Assembly (NCBI RefSeq): GCF_030698175.1
Contig: NZ_JAUYNT010000020.1
Coordinates: 140,068 to 204,067 of the forward strand
Source of the DNA: Pseudomonas sp.
GTDB lineage: Bacteria; Pseudomonadota; Gammaproteobacteria; Pseudomonadales; Pseudomonadaceae
DNA length: 64,000 bases
Direction: 5' to 3'
Shown here: positions 26,715-35,284 of the stretch, one piece after another
How the letters are laid out: the number at the start of each line of letters is the position of its first letter
How positions within the stretch are numbered: position 1 is the stretch's first letter
Position numbers and translations under genes: made by a program
Notes under the pieces: model-generated
The model's database searches: none
Told to the model about the DNA's origin: nothing
The model's input: the letters and a program-made list of their open reading frames with translations, nothing else

Positions 26715-28830
26715 AGCCGTACAGAATGCCCCAACCTTGCTGGTGGTGGATGACCGCGAGGAAAACCTGATTGCCATGCAGGCATTACTGGAAAACGGTG
26801 CCTGGCAGGTGCGCAGCGCGGGCTCCGGTGAGGCGGCGCTGCGTTGCCTGTTGGAGAATGACGTCGAGTTAGTGCTGCTGGATGTGCAGATGCCAGAGAT
26901 GGACGGCTTCGAAGTCGCGCGTTTGATGCGCGGCAGTCCGCGCACCCGGTATACACCGATCATCTTTCTCTCGGCCATCGCGCAAACCCAGCATGCGTTG
27001 CTCAAGGGCTACGCCAGCGGGGCGGTGGACTTCATCCTTAAACCCTTTGATCCGCAGGTGTTGCGGCACAAAATTCGCTCCTTGTTGGTATACGAACAGA
27101 GCCGTCGTGAGCTGCAGAAGCTGAGTCTCGAACTAGAGCGGGCCAAGGCCTTCAACGCCTCGGTATTGGCCAATGCCGCCGAAGGCATCCTGGTGGTGGG
27201 CGAGGAAGGCTGCATCCAATTTGCCAATCCGGCGGTGGCGCAGATGCTGCGAGGCGAGGTAGCGGATCTGGAGGGCACGGCATTGCTGCCGTACTTGCAG
27301 CGCAAGGACTTGCCGCAACAGTGGCATGGCAGCGAGTTCTATCGTTATTGGCAGCGTGGCGAAACCCGCCGGGTTCACGATATTAGCCTGCGCACCTTTA
27401 CCGGTGAGTTGCTGCCAGTGGCCTTGTCTTTTTCGCCCTTGTCGAACCTGCCGCGTTCGATGGTGGTGATGGTGCTGGATATGTCGGTGGAGCGCGCCCT
27501 GCATGCGCAGCTGGAGTCCCAGGCGATCACCGATCCGCTCACCGGGCTACTTAATCGCCGCGGCTTTCACCAGGCGCTGGAGTCGTTGTTGGCGCGGGTG
27601 GTGCGCAGCGGCAAGCGCATCGCCGTGCTGTACCTGGATCTGGACGGTTTCAAACGAATTAACGACTCCCTCGGGCATGTGGCTGGTGATCATGTGCTGC
27701 AGCATGTGGCCGAGCAGTTACGCACTGGGTTGCGTCCCTACGACATCTTGGCGCGGGTGGGCGGCGACGAATTTACCGTGCTACTTGACTCGCTGGATCA
27801 ACCAGAATATGCCGCCAAGGTGGCCGAAAAGCTGATCGAGATGATCTCGGTACGTCACAGCATTGATGGCGTTGAGGTCACGCTGGGGGTCAGCATTGGG
27901 ATTGCCAGTTTTCCCGAGTGTGGCCAAGATATTGAGGGCTTGCTGCGCGCCGCCGACATGGCGATGTATGAAGCCAAGCGCGCCGGGCGCCAGCAATACC
28001 GGTTCTTTTCGCCGGAAATGAATGGTCGCGCCCGCTCCCGGTTGATGCTTGAAGAAAGCCTGCGGCAGGCCATCGAACGGAACAACTTTGAGTTGGTCTA
28101 TCAACCGCAAATCTATTTGGAAACGGGCCGACTGCGGGGGTTTGAAGCGCTGCTGCGCTGGCAGCATCCGACTAGTGGCACCGTGTCGCCGGCGGTGTTT
28201 ATTCCCTTGCTGGAAGAAACCCGGCTGATCAATCGGGTTGGCAACTGGGTGTTTGAAACCGGCATCAGCCATTTCCTGGCCTGGCCGCTGAATTATCGTC
28301 AGCAGTTGGTGCTTAGTTTAAATGTCAGCCCGGTGCAGTTCAGCATGCCCAATCTGGTCGACGACTTACGGCGGATGCTCGAACAACGGCAAATGGCTCC
28401 GGCTCAGTTGGAAGTCGAGGTGACCGAAAGTGCACTGATGCAAAACCTCGATACCACCCGTGAGCAGTTGCGCCAGTTACGTCAGTTGGGCGTGCGGGTG
28501 GCGATTGATGACTTCGGCACCGGTTATTCCTCGTTGGCTTATTTGCGCCATTTTGAGCTGGATACCCTGAAGATTGATCGCCTGTTTATTAGCAACATGC
28601 TCGACTCCAGTCGCGATGCGGCCATCGTCAGCAGCATCATCGAACTGGGCCGCAACCTCGGTCTGGAGGTGATTGCCGAAGGGGTGGAAACCGTCGAGCA
28701 GTGCGACTGGCTGCGGGCTCACGGTTGTGCCTTGATGCAGGGTTTTCTGGTGGCACCTGGCTTGCCATTACAGCAGGCCGGGGGTTTTCCCTTGCAGCTC
28801 GACTGGAGTCGCTTGCCTTATCAAAGTTAG
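26698..28830 (+). CDS. Response regulator with PAS, GGDEF and EAL domains (c-di-GMP turnover)
   Basis: The protein joins a receiver domain (acidic pair 18-19, phospho-acceptor D62 in LLDVQMPEMDG, K in LKPFDPQ), a linker helix, a PAS domain (about 145-260), a GGDEF domain with intact GGDEF (355-359) and I-site R346-x-x-D349, and an EAL domain (GFEALLRWQHP at about 480; DDFGTGYSSLAYL). Both cyclase and phosphodiesterase motifs look complete, so direction of activity cannot be told. ATG 26698 is chosen because GGGAGG lies 8 bases before it; GTG 26689 overlaps that site. Length 710 residues. It was probably the output partner of the adjacent hybrid kinase, which is now broken. Confidence 0.93.
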   Translation: MPLQNEAVQNAPTLLVVDDREENLIAMQALLENGAWQVRSAGSGEAALRCLLENDVELVLLDVQMPEMDGFEVARLMRGSPRTRYTPIIFLSAIAQTQHALLKGYASGAVDFILKPFDPQVLRHKIRSLLVYEQSRRELQKLSLELERAKAFNASVLANAAEGILVVGEEGCIQFANPAVAQMLRGEVADLEGTALLPYLQRKDLPQQWHGSEFYRYWQRGETRRVHDISLRTFTGELLPVALSFSPLSNLPRSMVVMVLDMSVERALHAQLESQAITDPLTGLLNRRGFHQALESLLARVVRSGKRIAVLYLDLDGFKRINDSLGHVAGDHVLQHVAEQLRTGLRPYDILARVGGDEFTVLLDSLDQPEYAAKVAEKLIEMISVRHSIDGVEVTLGVSIGIASFPECGQDIEGLLRAADMAMYEAKRAGRQQYRFFSPEMNGRARSRLMLEESLRQAIERNNFELVYQPQIYLETGRLRGFEALLRWQHPTSGTVSPAVFIPLLEETRLINRVGNWVFETGISHFLAWPLNYRQQLVLSLNVSPVQFSMPNLVDDLRRMLEQRQMAPAQLEVEVTESALMQNLDTTREQLRQLRQLGVRVAIDDFGTGYSSLAYLRHFELDTLKIDRLFISNMLDSSRDAAIVSSIIELGRNLGLEVIAEGVETVEQCDWLRAHGCALMQGFLVAPGLPLQQAGGFPLQLDWSRLPYQS

Positions 28831-28971
28831 TCGCTGCTTGGCTGTCAGTGCGGGGCGATAGCGCTGGTATATACGCTGAACTCGCTGATTTTTGAATTTA
28901 ATATAGGTGGGTGATTAAACTAGTGGGGCTGTGCGGGTGTTGGTGAGATCATGTGTTTGATAAGTGCAGGT

Positions 28972-29448
28972 TTAAAACATTTCCAGTTCGCCACTGTCCT
29001 CGTTAATCGGTTTTAAGTTGTCTAGATAAGTTGAGTCCATAATGTGTAATAAGCTTTTATCTTTGAGGATGGCGATCATTGGAAACAATAAATTTAAATT
29101 GCTTTGTTGGTTGTGTAAGTTGCTGTTGGCTTTTTGCATTGAACTTAAGTTGAGTCCTTCCATGCCGATAATGTCGTCAACCAGAATTGCCAGCTGACGG
29201 GTCGTTCCAGTTTGGAAGGTTATTATATTGTGCACACCAGTTTCAGTGGCGGGCTGCATCTGGGCGCGCTTGCGCAGGTCAATCACCGGCAAGGTCTGAT
29301 TGGCCAGTGAGGTGATACCGGCGTAAATATCGTCTTGATTTGAAACTTGAATTATTTTTAATTTTTGCCGATAGACATTAAGTATGTCGTGGCAGTCGAT
29401 GCCAATCTTGATTTTGCCAATTAGAGCGATCAAATACTCTGTATTCAT
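28972..29448 (-). CDS. Orphan CheW-like domain protein
   Basis: The 158-residue protein is a single CheW-like domain (beta-strand pattern LIALIGKIKIGIDCHDILNVY, ITSLANQTLPVIDLRKR, AILVDDIIGMEGL). CheW couples chemoreceptors to the CheA kinase, but no che gene lies nearby. The gene is noticeably richer in A+T and in Asn, Ile and Lys codons than its neighbours, which may indicate acquisition by transfer. It starts at ATG 29448 after GAGG. The sequence departs from canonical CheW at the N and C termini, so it may scaffold another sensory complex. Confidence 0.75.
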   Translation of the reverse strand: MNTEYLIALIGKIKIGIDCHDILNVYRQKLKIIQVSNQDDIYAGITSLANQTLPVIDLRKRAQMQPATETGVHNIITFQTGTTRQLAILVDDIIGMEGLNLSSMQKANSNLHNQQSNLNLLFPMIAILKDKSLLHIMDSTYLDNLKPINEDSGELEMF

Positions 29449-29706
29449 TAAAGTAACTGGCCTCGACGGTCTGATGCGACGCTGTTGCTTTCATAAAAGC
29501 TAGCATTTGCTTTGTATTTGTCAAGGTTGCTGAGCTTGCTAGTGGTTGATTATATGATCGGGGTCAATATTTGTGTGGCTGTTTTTTGCTAATTAAAGTT
29601 GACGATTGTTGGTTGTGTTAAATATTTCGAAAAAACATATGTAGCCAACTTGGCGCCGTTCAGTGCAATAGCTAACCAAGAGATCCGCTTTAAGTTGCCG
29701 CCAGGC
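29449..29706. other. AT-rich gap with no detected gene
   Basis: These 258 bases lie upstream of the CheW-like gene and after the M48 peptidase gene. They are AT-rich, share the composition of the CheW-like gene, and contain no ORF with a ribosome site. A promoter for the CheW-like gene is expected here. Confidence 0.4.
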
Positions 29707-31641
29707 TTAGTCGCTCAGCAGTGGCGGCATCGGGCAGTCGAGGGTGTCGGCGACGGCGCGCATCAGCTCGGCCTCGGCGGCGTTGATGCGGCCGTCGTGG
29801 GCGATGCAAATGGCCATGGCTTTGAGTAAGCGTGGTTTTTGCAATGGCAGCAGTTGGCTGAGGCGTTTGAGTGCGGCGTCCAGGCTTTTTAGCGCGGGGC
29901 TGCGGGCCGCCAAGGTCAGCGGTTCGAAGGGCAGGGCTGCACAGGCTTTGGCCAAGGCTTGGGCGGCAAACTTGGGGTCGTCATGGCCGGCGTGAGCCAG
30001 GGCCGAGAGCAACACGGCGGATTCTGCGGCCATCTCGCTTAACCGATACTGGCCATCGATGGGACGCGGGCCTTGCACACTGCGTTCGAGGATGCGAAAC
30101 AGCGACCACTCCATCAGGTTCACCACCTGATCGGCCTGGGCCAGCAGCACCAAGTTCTTTTTCAGTTCAGTGAATTGTTGCCGGTCGAGCTGTTTAAGCG
30201 CCGGTATCGCCAGCTCAAGCAAGGGCAGGCGCAGGTCAGCATCCAGCCTGCTGAGCTCGCCCTGCAGCTGTTGCAACACCTGGGCGATGTCCGGGTTTAG
30301 TCGTGGCCGCAAGAGGTCCAGCTGCTTGCTCAGGTGCGGTTCTTCGCGACTGAGCAGCAAGCCATACACCAGCGCTTGGGCATCGAGGCTGTGGTGAGCG
30401 GCGGCTTTTAGCGGCTCGGCCAAGCGCTGCAAGCTGTTGCGGGCGGCGTTTAGGTGCGCCGCTTGCGGCTCGCCAATGTGTTCGATGGCGTGCTCGGCGG
30501 CTTGTGGCGAGTAGTTCGGCGCGGCGCTGAGTCCGCTTATTGCAGCGTCCCAATCGGCGCTCACCGGTGCCGCGGCGTCGGCGTTGTTGCCGTAGGCTTC
30601 GGCCGGCAGCACGACTTGCGGAAAACTGCCGTCCCAGCGCGGCTCGACGCGGCGGATGCGCTCCTCCAGTGGTGGATGGGTGGCCATTAGGCTGCCAAAC
30701 GCCAGGCTGATGCCGGGGCCGAAATACATATGGCTAAATTCGGCGGCGTGGCTGGCTCGCAGCTGCGAGCCGCAAGCATAGCCGCCGATTTTCTTCAGCG
30801 CGCCGGCAATACTTTGATCGTTGCGGGTGAACTGCACGGCGGCGGCATCGGCAAGAAATTCGCGCTGGCGACTGACCGCTGCTTTGATCAAATTGCCAAA
30901 AAAAGTCCCGGCATATCCGAGCACCCAGAGTGCGCAGCCGATGGCTGAAAGTGCCACCCCGGAATTGTTCTTAACACTTGAGCTAATGCTTACGCGAGTG
31001 TGGCGATTGCTGTCGCTGTCGAGCAACTGCCCACCAATCAGACCCAGCAGCAAGATGCCATGCAGCACCGCCACCAAGCGGGTGTTCAGGCGCATGTCAC
31101 CGTGGAAGATATGACTGAACTCGTGAGCGATCACCCCCTGTAACTCGTCGCGCGAGAGCAAGAAAATCGCCCCGCGGGTGATGCCGATCACCGCGTCTTG
31201 GGGTGTCAGGCCGGCGGCGAAGGCGTTGATGCCCGGATCGTCGAGCAGGTACACCGGCGGCACCGGGGTGCCGGAGGCAATCGCCATTTCTTCCACCACA
31301 TTCAGTACCCGGCGCTCCTCTGGGCTTTGCGGTGCGAGGTTGATCAGCCGGCCGCCCAAACGCTCGGCCACAGCCTTGCCGCCTTTGCTCAACTGGGCAC
31401 TCTTGTACAGGCTACCCAGCAACACCACGGCAATGACCGTCGCGGCGATGAGGCCGATCAGCGACCAATCGAGGCCGATGCGCGACTCGGCCGAATGCGC
31501 CGGCACCTCGCCAAACAGTTGCAACAGCAGCATCAGGGTCAGGCTGGTGAGTGTGACCAGGCAGATTACCGCCAATCCCAGCAGTAAAACTAAACGGCCG
31601 CTGTTGCGCTTGGCGCGGGCCTGATGCTCGAAGAAGTTCAT
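29707..31641 (-). CDS. M48-family membrane zinc metallopeptidase
   Basis: The 644-residue protein has two N-terminal membrane helices (about 15-42 and 60-78), then an M48 peptidase domain with zinc motif HEFSH (173-177) and the following REFLADAAAVQF segment that supplies the third ligand. Another hydrophobic stretch lies between them (LHGILLLGLIGGQLL). The C-terminal 300 residues are helical and end in a TerB-like pattern (AICIAHDGRINAAEAELMRAVADTL). Such HtpX-like peptidases degrade misfolded membrane proteins. It is the second gene after lemA, 23 bases downstream, and the lemA-M48 pair is a conserved association. Confidence 0.9.
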   Translation of the reverse strand: MNFFEHQARAKRNSGRLVLLLGLAVICLVTLTSLTLMLLLQLFGEVPAHSAESRIGLDWSLIGLIAATVIAVVLLGSLYKSAQLSKGGKAVAERLGGRLINLAPQSPEERRVLNVVEEMAIASGTPVPPVYLLDDPGINAFAAGLTPQDAVIGITRGAIFLLSRDELQGVIAHEFSHIFHGDMRLNTRLVAVLHGILLLGLIGGQLLDSDSNRHTRVSISSSVKNNSGVALSAIGCALWVLGYAGTFFGNLIKAAVSRQREFLADAAAVQFTRNDQSIAGALKKIGGYACGSQLRASHAAEFSHMYFGPGISLAFGSLMATHPPLEERIRRVEPRWDGSFPQVVLPAEAYGNNADAAAPVSADWDAAISGLSAAPNYSPQAAEHAIEHIGEPQAAHLNAARNSLQRLAEPLKAAAHHSLDAQALVYGLLLSREEPHLSKQLDLLRPRLNPDIAQVLQQLQGELSRLDADLRLPLLELAIPALKQLDRQQFTELKKNLVLLAQADQVVNLMEWSLFRILERSVQGPRPIDGQYRLSEMAAESAVLLSALAHAGHDDPKFAAQALAKACAALPFEPLTLAARSPALKSLDAALKRLSQLLPLQKPRLLKAMAICIAHDGRINAAEAELMRAVADTLDCPMPPLLSD

Positions 31642-31664
31642 CGCTAAACCCGCACTGACTAGCC

Positions 31665-32261
31665 TTAGAAGGACACTTTCGGCGCGGCTTGAATCGCGGC
31701 ACTGTCGGCAAATTCCAGTGGGCTAGCATCCTTGCTGTGACCGAAGCTGGCGGCGAACAGCACCGCCGGGAAGCTTTGCTTGCTGGTGTTGTATTCCATC
31801 ACAGCGTCATTGAAGGCCTGGCGGGCAAACGCCACCTTGTTCTCGGTGCTGCTCAGCTCTTCGGTGAGTTGCTGCATATTGGCCGAGGCTTTGAGGTCGG
31901 GGTAGGCTTCCATGGTCACATTCAAGCGGCCCATGGCGTTGTTCAGCAGCCCCTCGGCGCCGGCCAGTTTTGCCATGCTCTGGGCATCGCCCGGCTGCGC
32001 GGCGGCCGCTTGCAGGCCGCTGACCGCGCCATTGCGGGCGGCAATCACCGCCTCCAGGGTGTCGCGCTCATGGGCCAGATAGGCCTTGGCGGTTTCGACC
32101 AGATTGGGGATCAGGTCATAACGGCGCTTGAGCTGCACCTCGATCTGCGCGAAGGCATTTTGAAAGCGATTACGCAGGGTCACCAGCTGGTTGTAAATGC
32201 TGATGATGTAGAACACCAGGGCGGCGATAAGCGCGAGGGTGACAATGCTGGAGATGGACAT
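31665..32261 (-). CDS. lemA: LemA family protein
   Basis: LemA proteins have one N-terminal membrane helix and a long helical bundle. The start at ATG 32261 (MSISSIVTLALIAALVFYII) has AAGGAAG upstream and gives 198 residues; the frame is open further up but only through a repeat element. Family blocks IYNQLVTLRNRFQNAFAQIE, KRRYDLIPNLVE and VMEYNTSKQSFPA are all present. The protein lies immediately before an M48 peptidase gene, a partnership seen widely, although the exact role of LemA is unresolved. Do not confuse this family with the GacS sensor kinase, once also called LemA in Pseudomonas. Confidence 0.93.
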   Translation of the reverse strand: MSISSIVTLALIAALVFYIISIYNQLVTLRNRFQNAFAQIEVQLKRRYDLIPNLVETAKAYLAHERDTLEAVIAARNGAVSGLQAAAAQPGDAQSMAKLAGAEGLLNNAMGRLNVTMEAYPDLKASANMQQLTEELSSTENKVAFARQAFNDAVMEYNTSKQSFPAVLFAASFGHSKDASPLEFADSAAIQAAPKVSF

Positions 32262-32295
32262 CGGGACTTCCTTATCTGAAGTAATGGGCCGGCTA

Positions 32296-32457
32296 GTAGG
32301 GTGGGTTAGGCGCATGAGCACGGGCTATCTGCCGATGCTTATTCAGTTGCGCCGTAACCCACCAGATGGGATCGGCGATCACCGCTTGGTGGGTTACGTG
32401 GCGCACACATTGCGCAGTCGATGCTCTGTCCCGTTCTGCGCCACTAACCCACCCTAC
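32296..32457. repeat. GTAGGGTGGGTTAG-type palindromic element, copy 2 (162 bp)
   Basis: The ends GTAGGGTGGGTTAG and CTAACCCACCCTAC are a perfect 14-bp terminal inverted repeat; internal GTAACCCACC and GGTGGGTTAC form a second pair. It sits between lemA and yejK. It is the most complete copy of the family in the window. Confidence 0.85.
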
Positions 32458-32531
32458 AAAAGCGGCGTGCAACACGTAACTGGCACGGAGCCTTAAGGTA
32501 GCCGGTTGTCGAGGGAATAAAAACCGGCGAG

Positions 32532-33539
32532 TTAATCTTTACGGCGCTTGAGTTGGTCGCGCAGCTGGGTCGGCAGTTGGCGGATGATCAGCATGTCGCG
32601 GGCCTCGTCGAATTCGATTTTCGAGCCCAGCAGATGCGACTCGAAGCTGATCGACAGGCCCTCGCCGCGTCCGGTGAAACGCTGGAACTGCTGCAGGGTG
32701 CGTTTGTCCGCCGGGATTTCCGGCGACAGGCCGTAGTCCTTGTTGCGGATATGGTCGTAGAAGGCCTGCGGGCGTTGCTCGTCGATTAACCCAGACAATT
32801 CCTGCAAGCCCACCGGCTGACCGATTTTGCTCTGGCTGCTGGCATAGCTGACCAGCGTCTGGGTTTTCTCGCGGGCGGCTTCTTCCGGCAGGTCTTCGCT
32901 CTCGACGAAGTCGCTAAAGGCTTTGAGCAGAGTGCGGGTTTCGCCGGGACCGTCGACGCCTTCCTGGCAGCCGATAAAATCGCGGAAGTATTCCGAGACC
33001 TTCTTGCCATTTTTGCCCTTGATAAAGGAGATGTATTGCTTGGAATTGGCGTTGTTCTGCCACTCGGAGATGTTGATCCGCGCCGCCAGGTGCAGCTGGC
33101 TCAGGTCCAGGTGCTTGGCCGCCGTCACGTCCAGGGCGTCGGTCACCACCACGCCTTCGCTGTGGTGCAGCAGGGCGATCGACAGGTAGTCGGTCATGCC
33201 TTGTTGATAGTGGGCGAACAGCACATGGCCGCCGGTGGACAGGTTGGATTCTTCCATCAGCTTTTGCAGCTGCTCAACCGCCTGGCGGCTGAACTGGGTG
33301 AAGTCCTGGCCGCCCTCTAGATAAGTCTTCAGCCAGCCGCTGAATGGGTAGACGCTGGACTCTGGGTGAAACAGCCCCCAGGCCTTGCCCTGCTTGGCGT
33401 TGTAGTTGTCGTTGAGGTCGGCCAGCATATTCTCGATGGACTGCGATTCGGCCAGCTCGGTGCTGCGCGCATGCAGCACCGCCGGGGTGCCATCGGGTTT
33501 TTTCTCGATCAGGTGGACGATGCAATGGCGAATCGGCAT
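32532..33539 (-). CDS. yejK: Nucleoid-associated protein YejK/NdpA
   Basis: YejK is a nucleoid-associated protein of gammaproteobacteria that binds DNA and interacts with topoisomerases in E. coli. The 335-residue protein matches the family in length and begins [20 protein letters not shown], with other typical blocks [34 protein letters not shown] and [19 protein letters not shown]. It lies 35 bases downstream of the TAXI-type gene on the same strand. Nothing unusual is seen in its sequence. Confidence 0.95.
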   Translation of the reverse strand: MPIRHCIVHLIEKKPDGTPAVLHARSTELAESQSIENMLADLNDNYNAKQGKAWGLFHPESSVYPFSGWLKTYLEGGQDFTQFSRQAVEQLQKLMEESNLSTGGHVLFAHYQQGMTDYLSIALLHHSEGVVVTDALDVTAAKHLDLSQLHLAARINISEWQNNANSKQYISFIKGKNGKKVSEYFRDFIGCQEGVDGPGETRTLLKAFSDFVESEDLPEEAAREKTQTLVSYASSQSKIGQPVGLQELSGLIDEQRPQAFYDHIRNKDYGLSPEIPADKRTLQQFQRFTGRGEGLSISFESHLLGSKIEFDEARDMLIIRQLPTQLRDQLKRRKD

Positions 33540-33574
33540 GGGGCTTACTCTGGCGGGATTCTAATTTGCGCAGT

Positions 33575-34906
33575 TTACCCGAGCTGACTGCGCCGCTGCT
33601 GCAAAGCCTGCAGCCGTTCGATCACATAGCGCAGGTGCACATGCAGTTCGTACAGCTCGTTGGAGTAGGACAGCGGCACCTCGACCTTGGCCAGTTGCTC
33701 CTGCAGTTTCTCCAGGCGGGCGATTTCGGTGTCGAGCACGGCCGGCAAGGTACCGGCGTCCAGCTGCCGGTCGATCTCACGCAGGTACTTGTACCAGCGG
33801 TAGATGCGGGTACGAATCCGCCAGCGGTACAACGGGCCAATCACTTTGATCAGCGGGAAGAGGATCACCAGCAGCGGGATTAGCAAGATGATGTAGCGGT
33901 CGGCCAGGGAGGCGATGCGAAAGGGTACATGCCGCTGCAGCAAGGGCAGGCCGCTGCTGTAGTAGTGTTCGGCGTCACGGGCCAGTTCGAAGGTTGGCGG
34001 GTTGGCGCTAGGGAACGCACCGGGCGGGTCGAGCAGGGTGCCGGCCTGCATCACATCGCGAGCGGCCTGCAAAATCAGCGGGGTCAGCGCCGGGTTAAAG
34101 CGTGAGTTGACCACCAGGGTGGCGACCGGCGCGAGTATCACCAGCTCATGGTCGGGACGGTTCTGCGCCAGGTTCAGCAGGCCTTCACCGATGGTCACTT
34201 TGCGCAAGTAACGCAGCCGCGCTTGGTAGGCGGCGGCGCGGTGAAAGCTGGCCAGTTTTAATTGCGGGTGCGCCGCCAGTTGTTGGATCAGTGGGTTTTC
34301 CGCCGGCGCGACGAAGAAGCTGGCATCCAGCTGACCATTCATGAGCGCTTGAGCCGCATCAGTCCCGCCGCTGCTTTGCCAGTTGGCCGGGTACTGCGCC
34401 GGGAGGATTTCGTTCACCTCAAGAATCGCCGCGCTGGCCGCCAGGGTGCCGCTGTTGGGGGCGCCCAAGGCCAGGCGCAATGGCAATAAGTCGGCAATCC
34501 GGTCGAGCTTTAAGTCACTTCTGAAAAACAACCACAGCGGCTCCTGGTACATGCCGCCCAGGCTCTGCAAGCGGGCAAAATCCTTGGCCGGCAGCTGGCG
34601 CTCCAGGCCGCTTTGCACCAGCGCCAGTTGCACCGCGCCCTGGTCGTCTAGCAGCCGTTGCAGGTTGTCTTGGGAACCGGCGCTGGGCACTAAAATTAGC
34701 TCAAAATCCTGCTTGGCCAGCTCGGTTTTCAGCTTCTCGGCAAACGCCGCATAACCGCCGCCAGCGCTGCCGGTGGCCATCACCGCCGACATCGACGGCG
34801 GCGGCGCCACCAGATAAAACACCGCCCCCAGCAGCCCGGCCAACACCGGCAGCAGCCAGAGATTGGCCTGCAAGATGATTTTCAGGTCAAGCAAGATGCG
34901 GCGCAT
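33575..34906 (-). CDS. TAXI-family TRAP-type solute-binding protein, membrane anchored
   Basis: TAXI proteins are the extracytoplasmic binding components of some TRAP transporters. The 443-residue protein has an N-terminal anchor (NLWLLPVLAGLLGAVFYLV), the TAXI domain (about 35-315) with ATGSAGGGYAAFAEKLK and the GAPNSGTLA pocket, a second membrane helix (YIILLIPLLVILFPLIKVIG, about 340) and a C-terminal helical tail (to 443) ending in a coiled-coil-like LEKLQEQLAKVE. No TRAP permease gene is nearby. The added helix and tail place it outside the soluble receptors; it may sense or bind a ligand for another membrane complex. Function is not known. Confidence 0.82.
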   Translation of the reverse strand: MRRILLDLKIILQANLWLLPVLAGLLGAVFYLVAPPPSMSAVMATGSAGGGYAAFAEKLKTELAKQDFELILVPSAGSQDNLQRLLDDQGAVQLALVQSGLERQLPAKDFARLQSLGGMYQEPLWLFFRSDLKLDRIADLLPLRLALGAPNSGTLAASAAILEVNEILPAQYPANWQSSGGTDAAQALMNGQLDASFFVAPAENPLIQQLAAHPQLKLASFHRAAAYQARLRYLRKVTIGEGLLNLAQNRPDHELVILAPVATLVVNSRFNPALTPLILQAARDVMQAGTLLDPPGAFPSANPPTFELARDAEHYYSSGLPLLQRHVPFRIASLADRYIILLIPLLVILFPLIKVIGPLYRWRIRTRIYRWYKYLREIDRQLDAGTLPAVLDTEIARLEKLQEQLAKVEVPLSYSNELYELHVHLRYVIERLQALQQRRSQLG

Positions 34907-35284
34907 AGGCGGGTCCGTGGTTGGGTGTGGTGGTTAAGCCAGATGGTTCAGCCTGATCGTTAAGCTTAGTCAGTTGGGCGATGCAGCGCTCTAGACAGTA
35001 ATATGCGCGATTGTTTCTTCAAGGGATTGCCTTGTGCGTTGGTAGTCCTGTTCGGATTGGCGCTCGGGTTAGAAGCCGTTTGCTGGTCGCGCTGAAAGCC
35101 ATGCCCTGAGAATCATCTAGCCGGCCTCCCACCTCGGAGGTGGCGCAAAATTCAAGGTGCGAAGATTGTTTTTTGCTTGAGGAGGCCCCTATCCGTTTTC
35201 TTAGCAAAATGGGCTATTGACCCTGGTTGGCTAGGTTTGGATACTCTCCGTCCATTTTATGCGGTGTTTTAGCATGGGTTGTAT
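34907..35284. other. Gap before the methyltransferase, containing the left boundary of the insertion
   Basis: The first 89 bases belong to the upstream region of the TAXI gene, then comes the 36-bp repeat (34996-35031), then about 250 bases that belong to the inserted module. The latter part includes a small hairpin CCACCT-CGG-AGGTGG (about 35129-35143) and a T-rich stretch before the methyltransferase start. No other gene is supported. Confidence 0.5.
34996..35031. repeat. 36-bp direct repeat, left copy flanking the restriction-modification module
   Basis: These 36 bases (CAGTAATATGCGCGATTG, then TTTCTTCAAGGGATTGCC) are identical to 37993-38028, where they form the leader and ribosome site of sbcD. 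The left copy has no gene after it. The two copies bracket the methyltransferase and endonuclease genes, as expected for insertion with a long target duplication. Confidence 0.92.
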
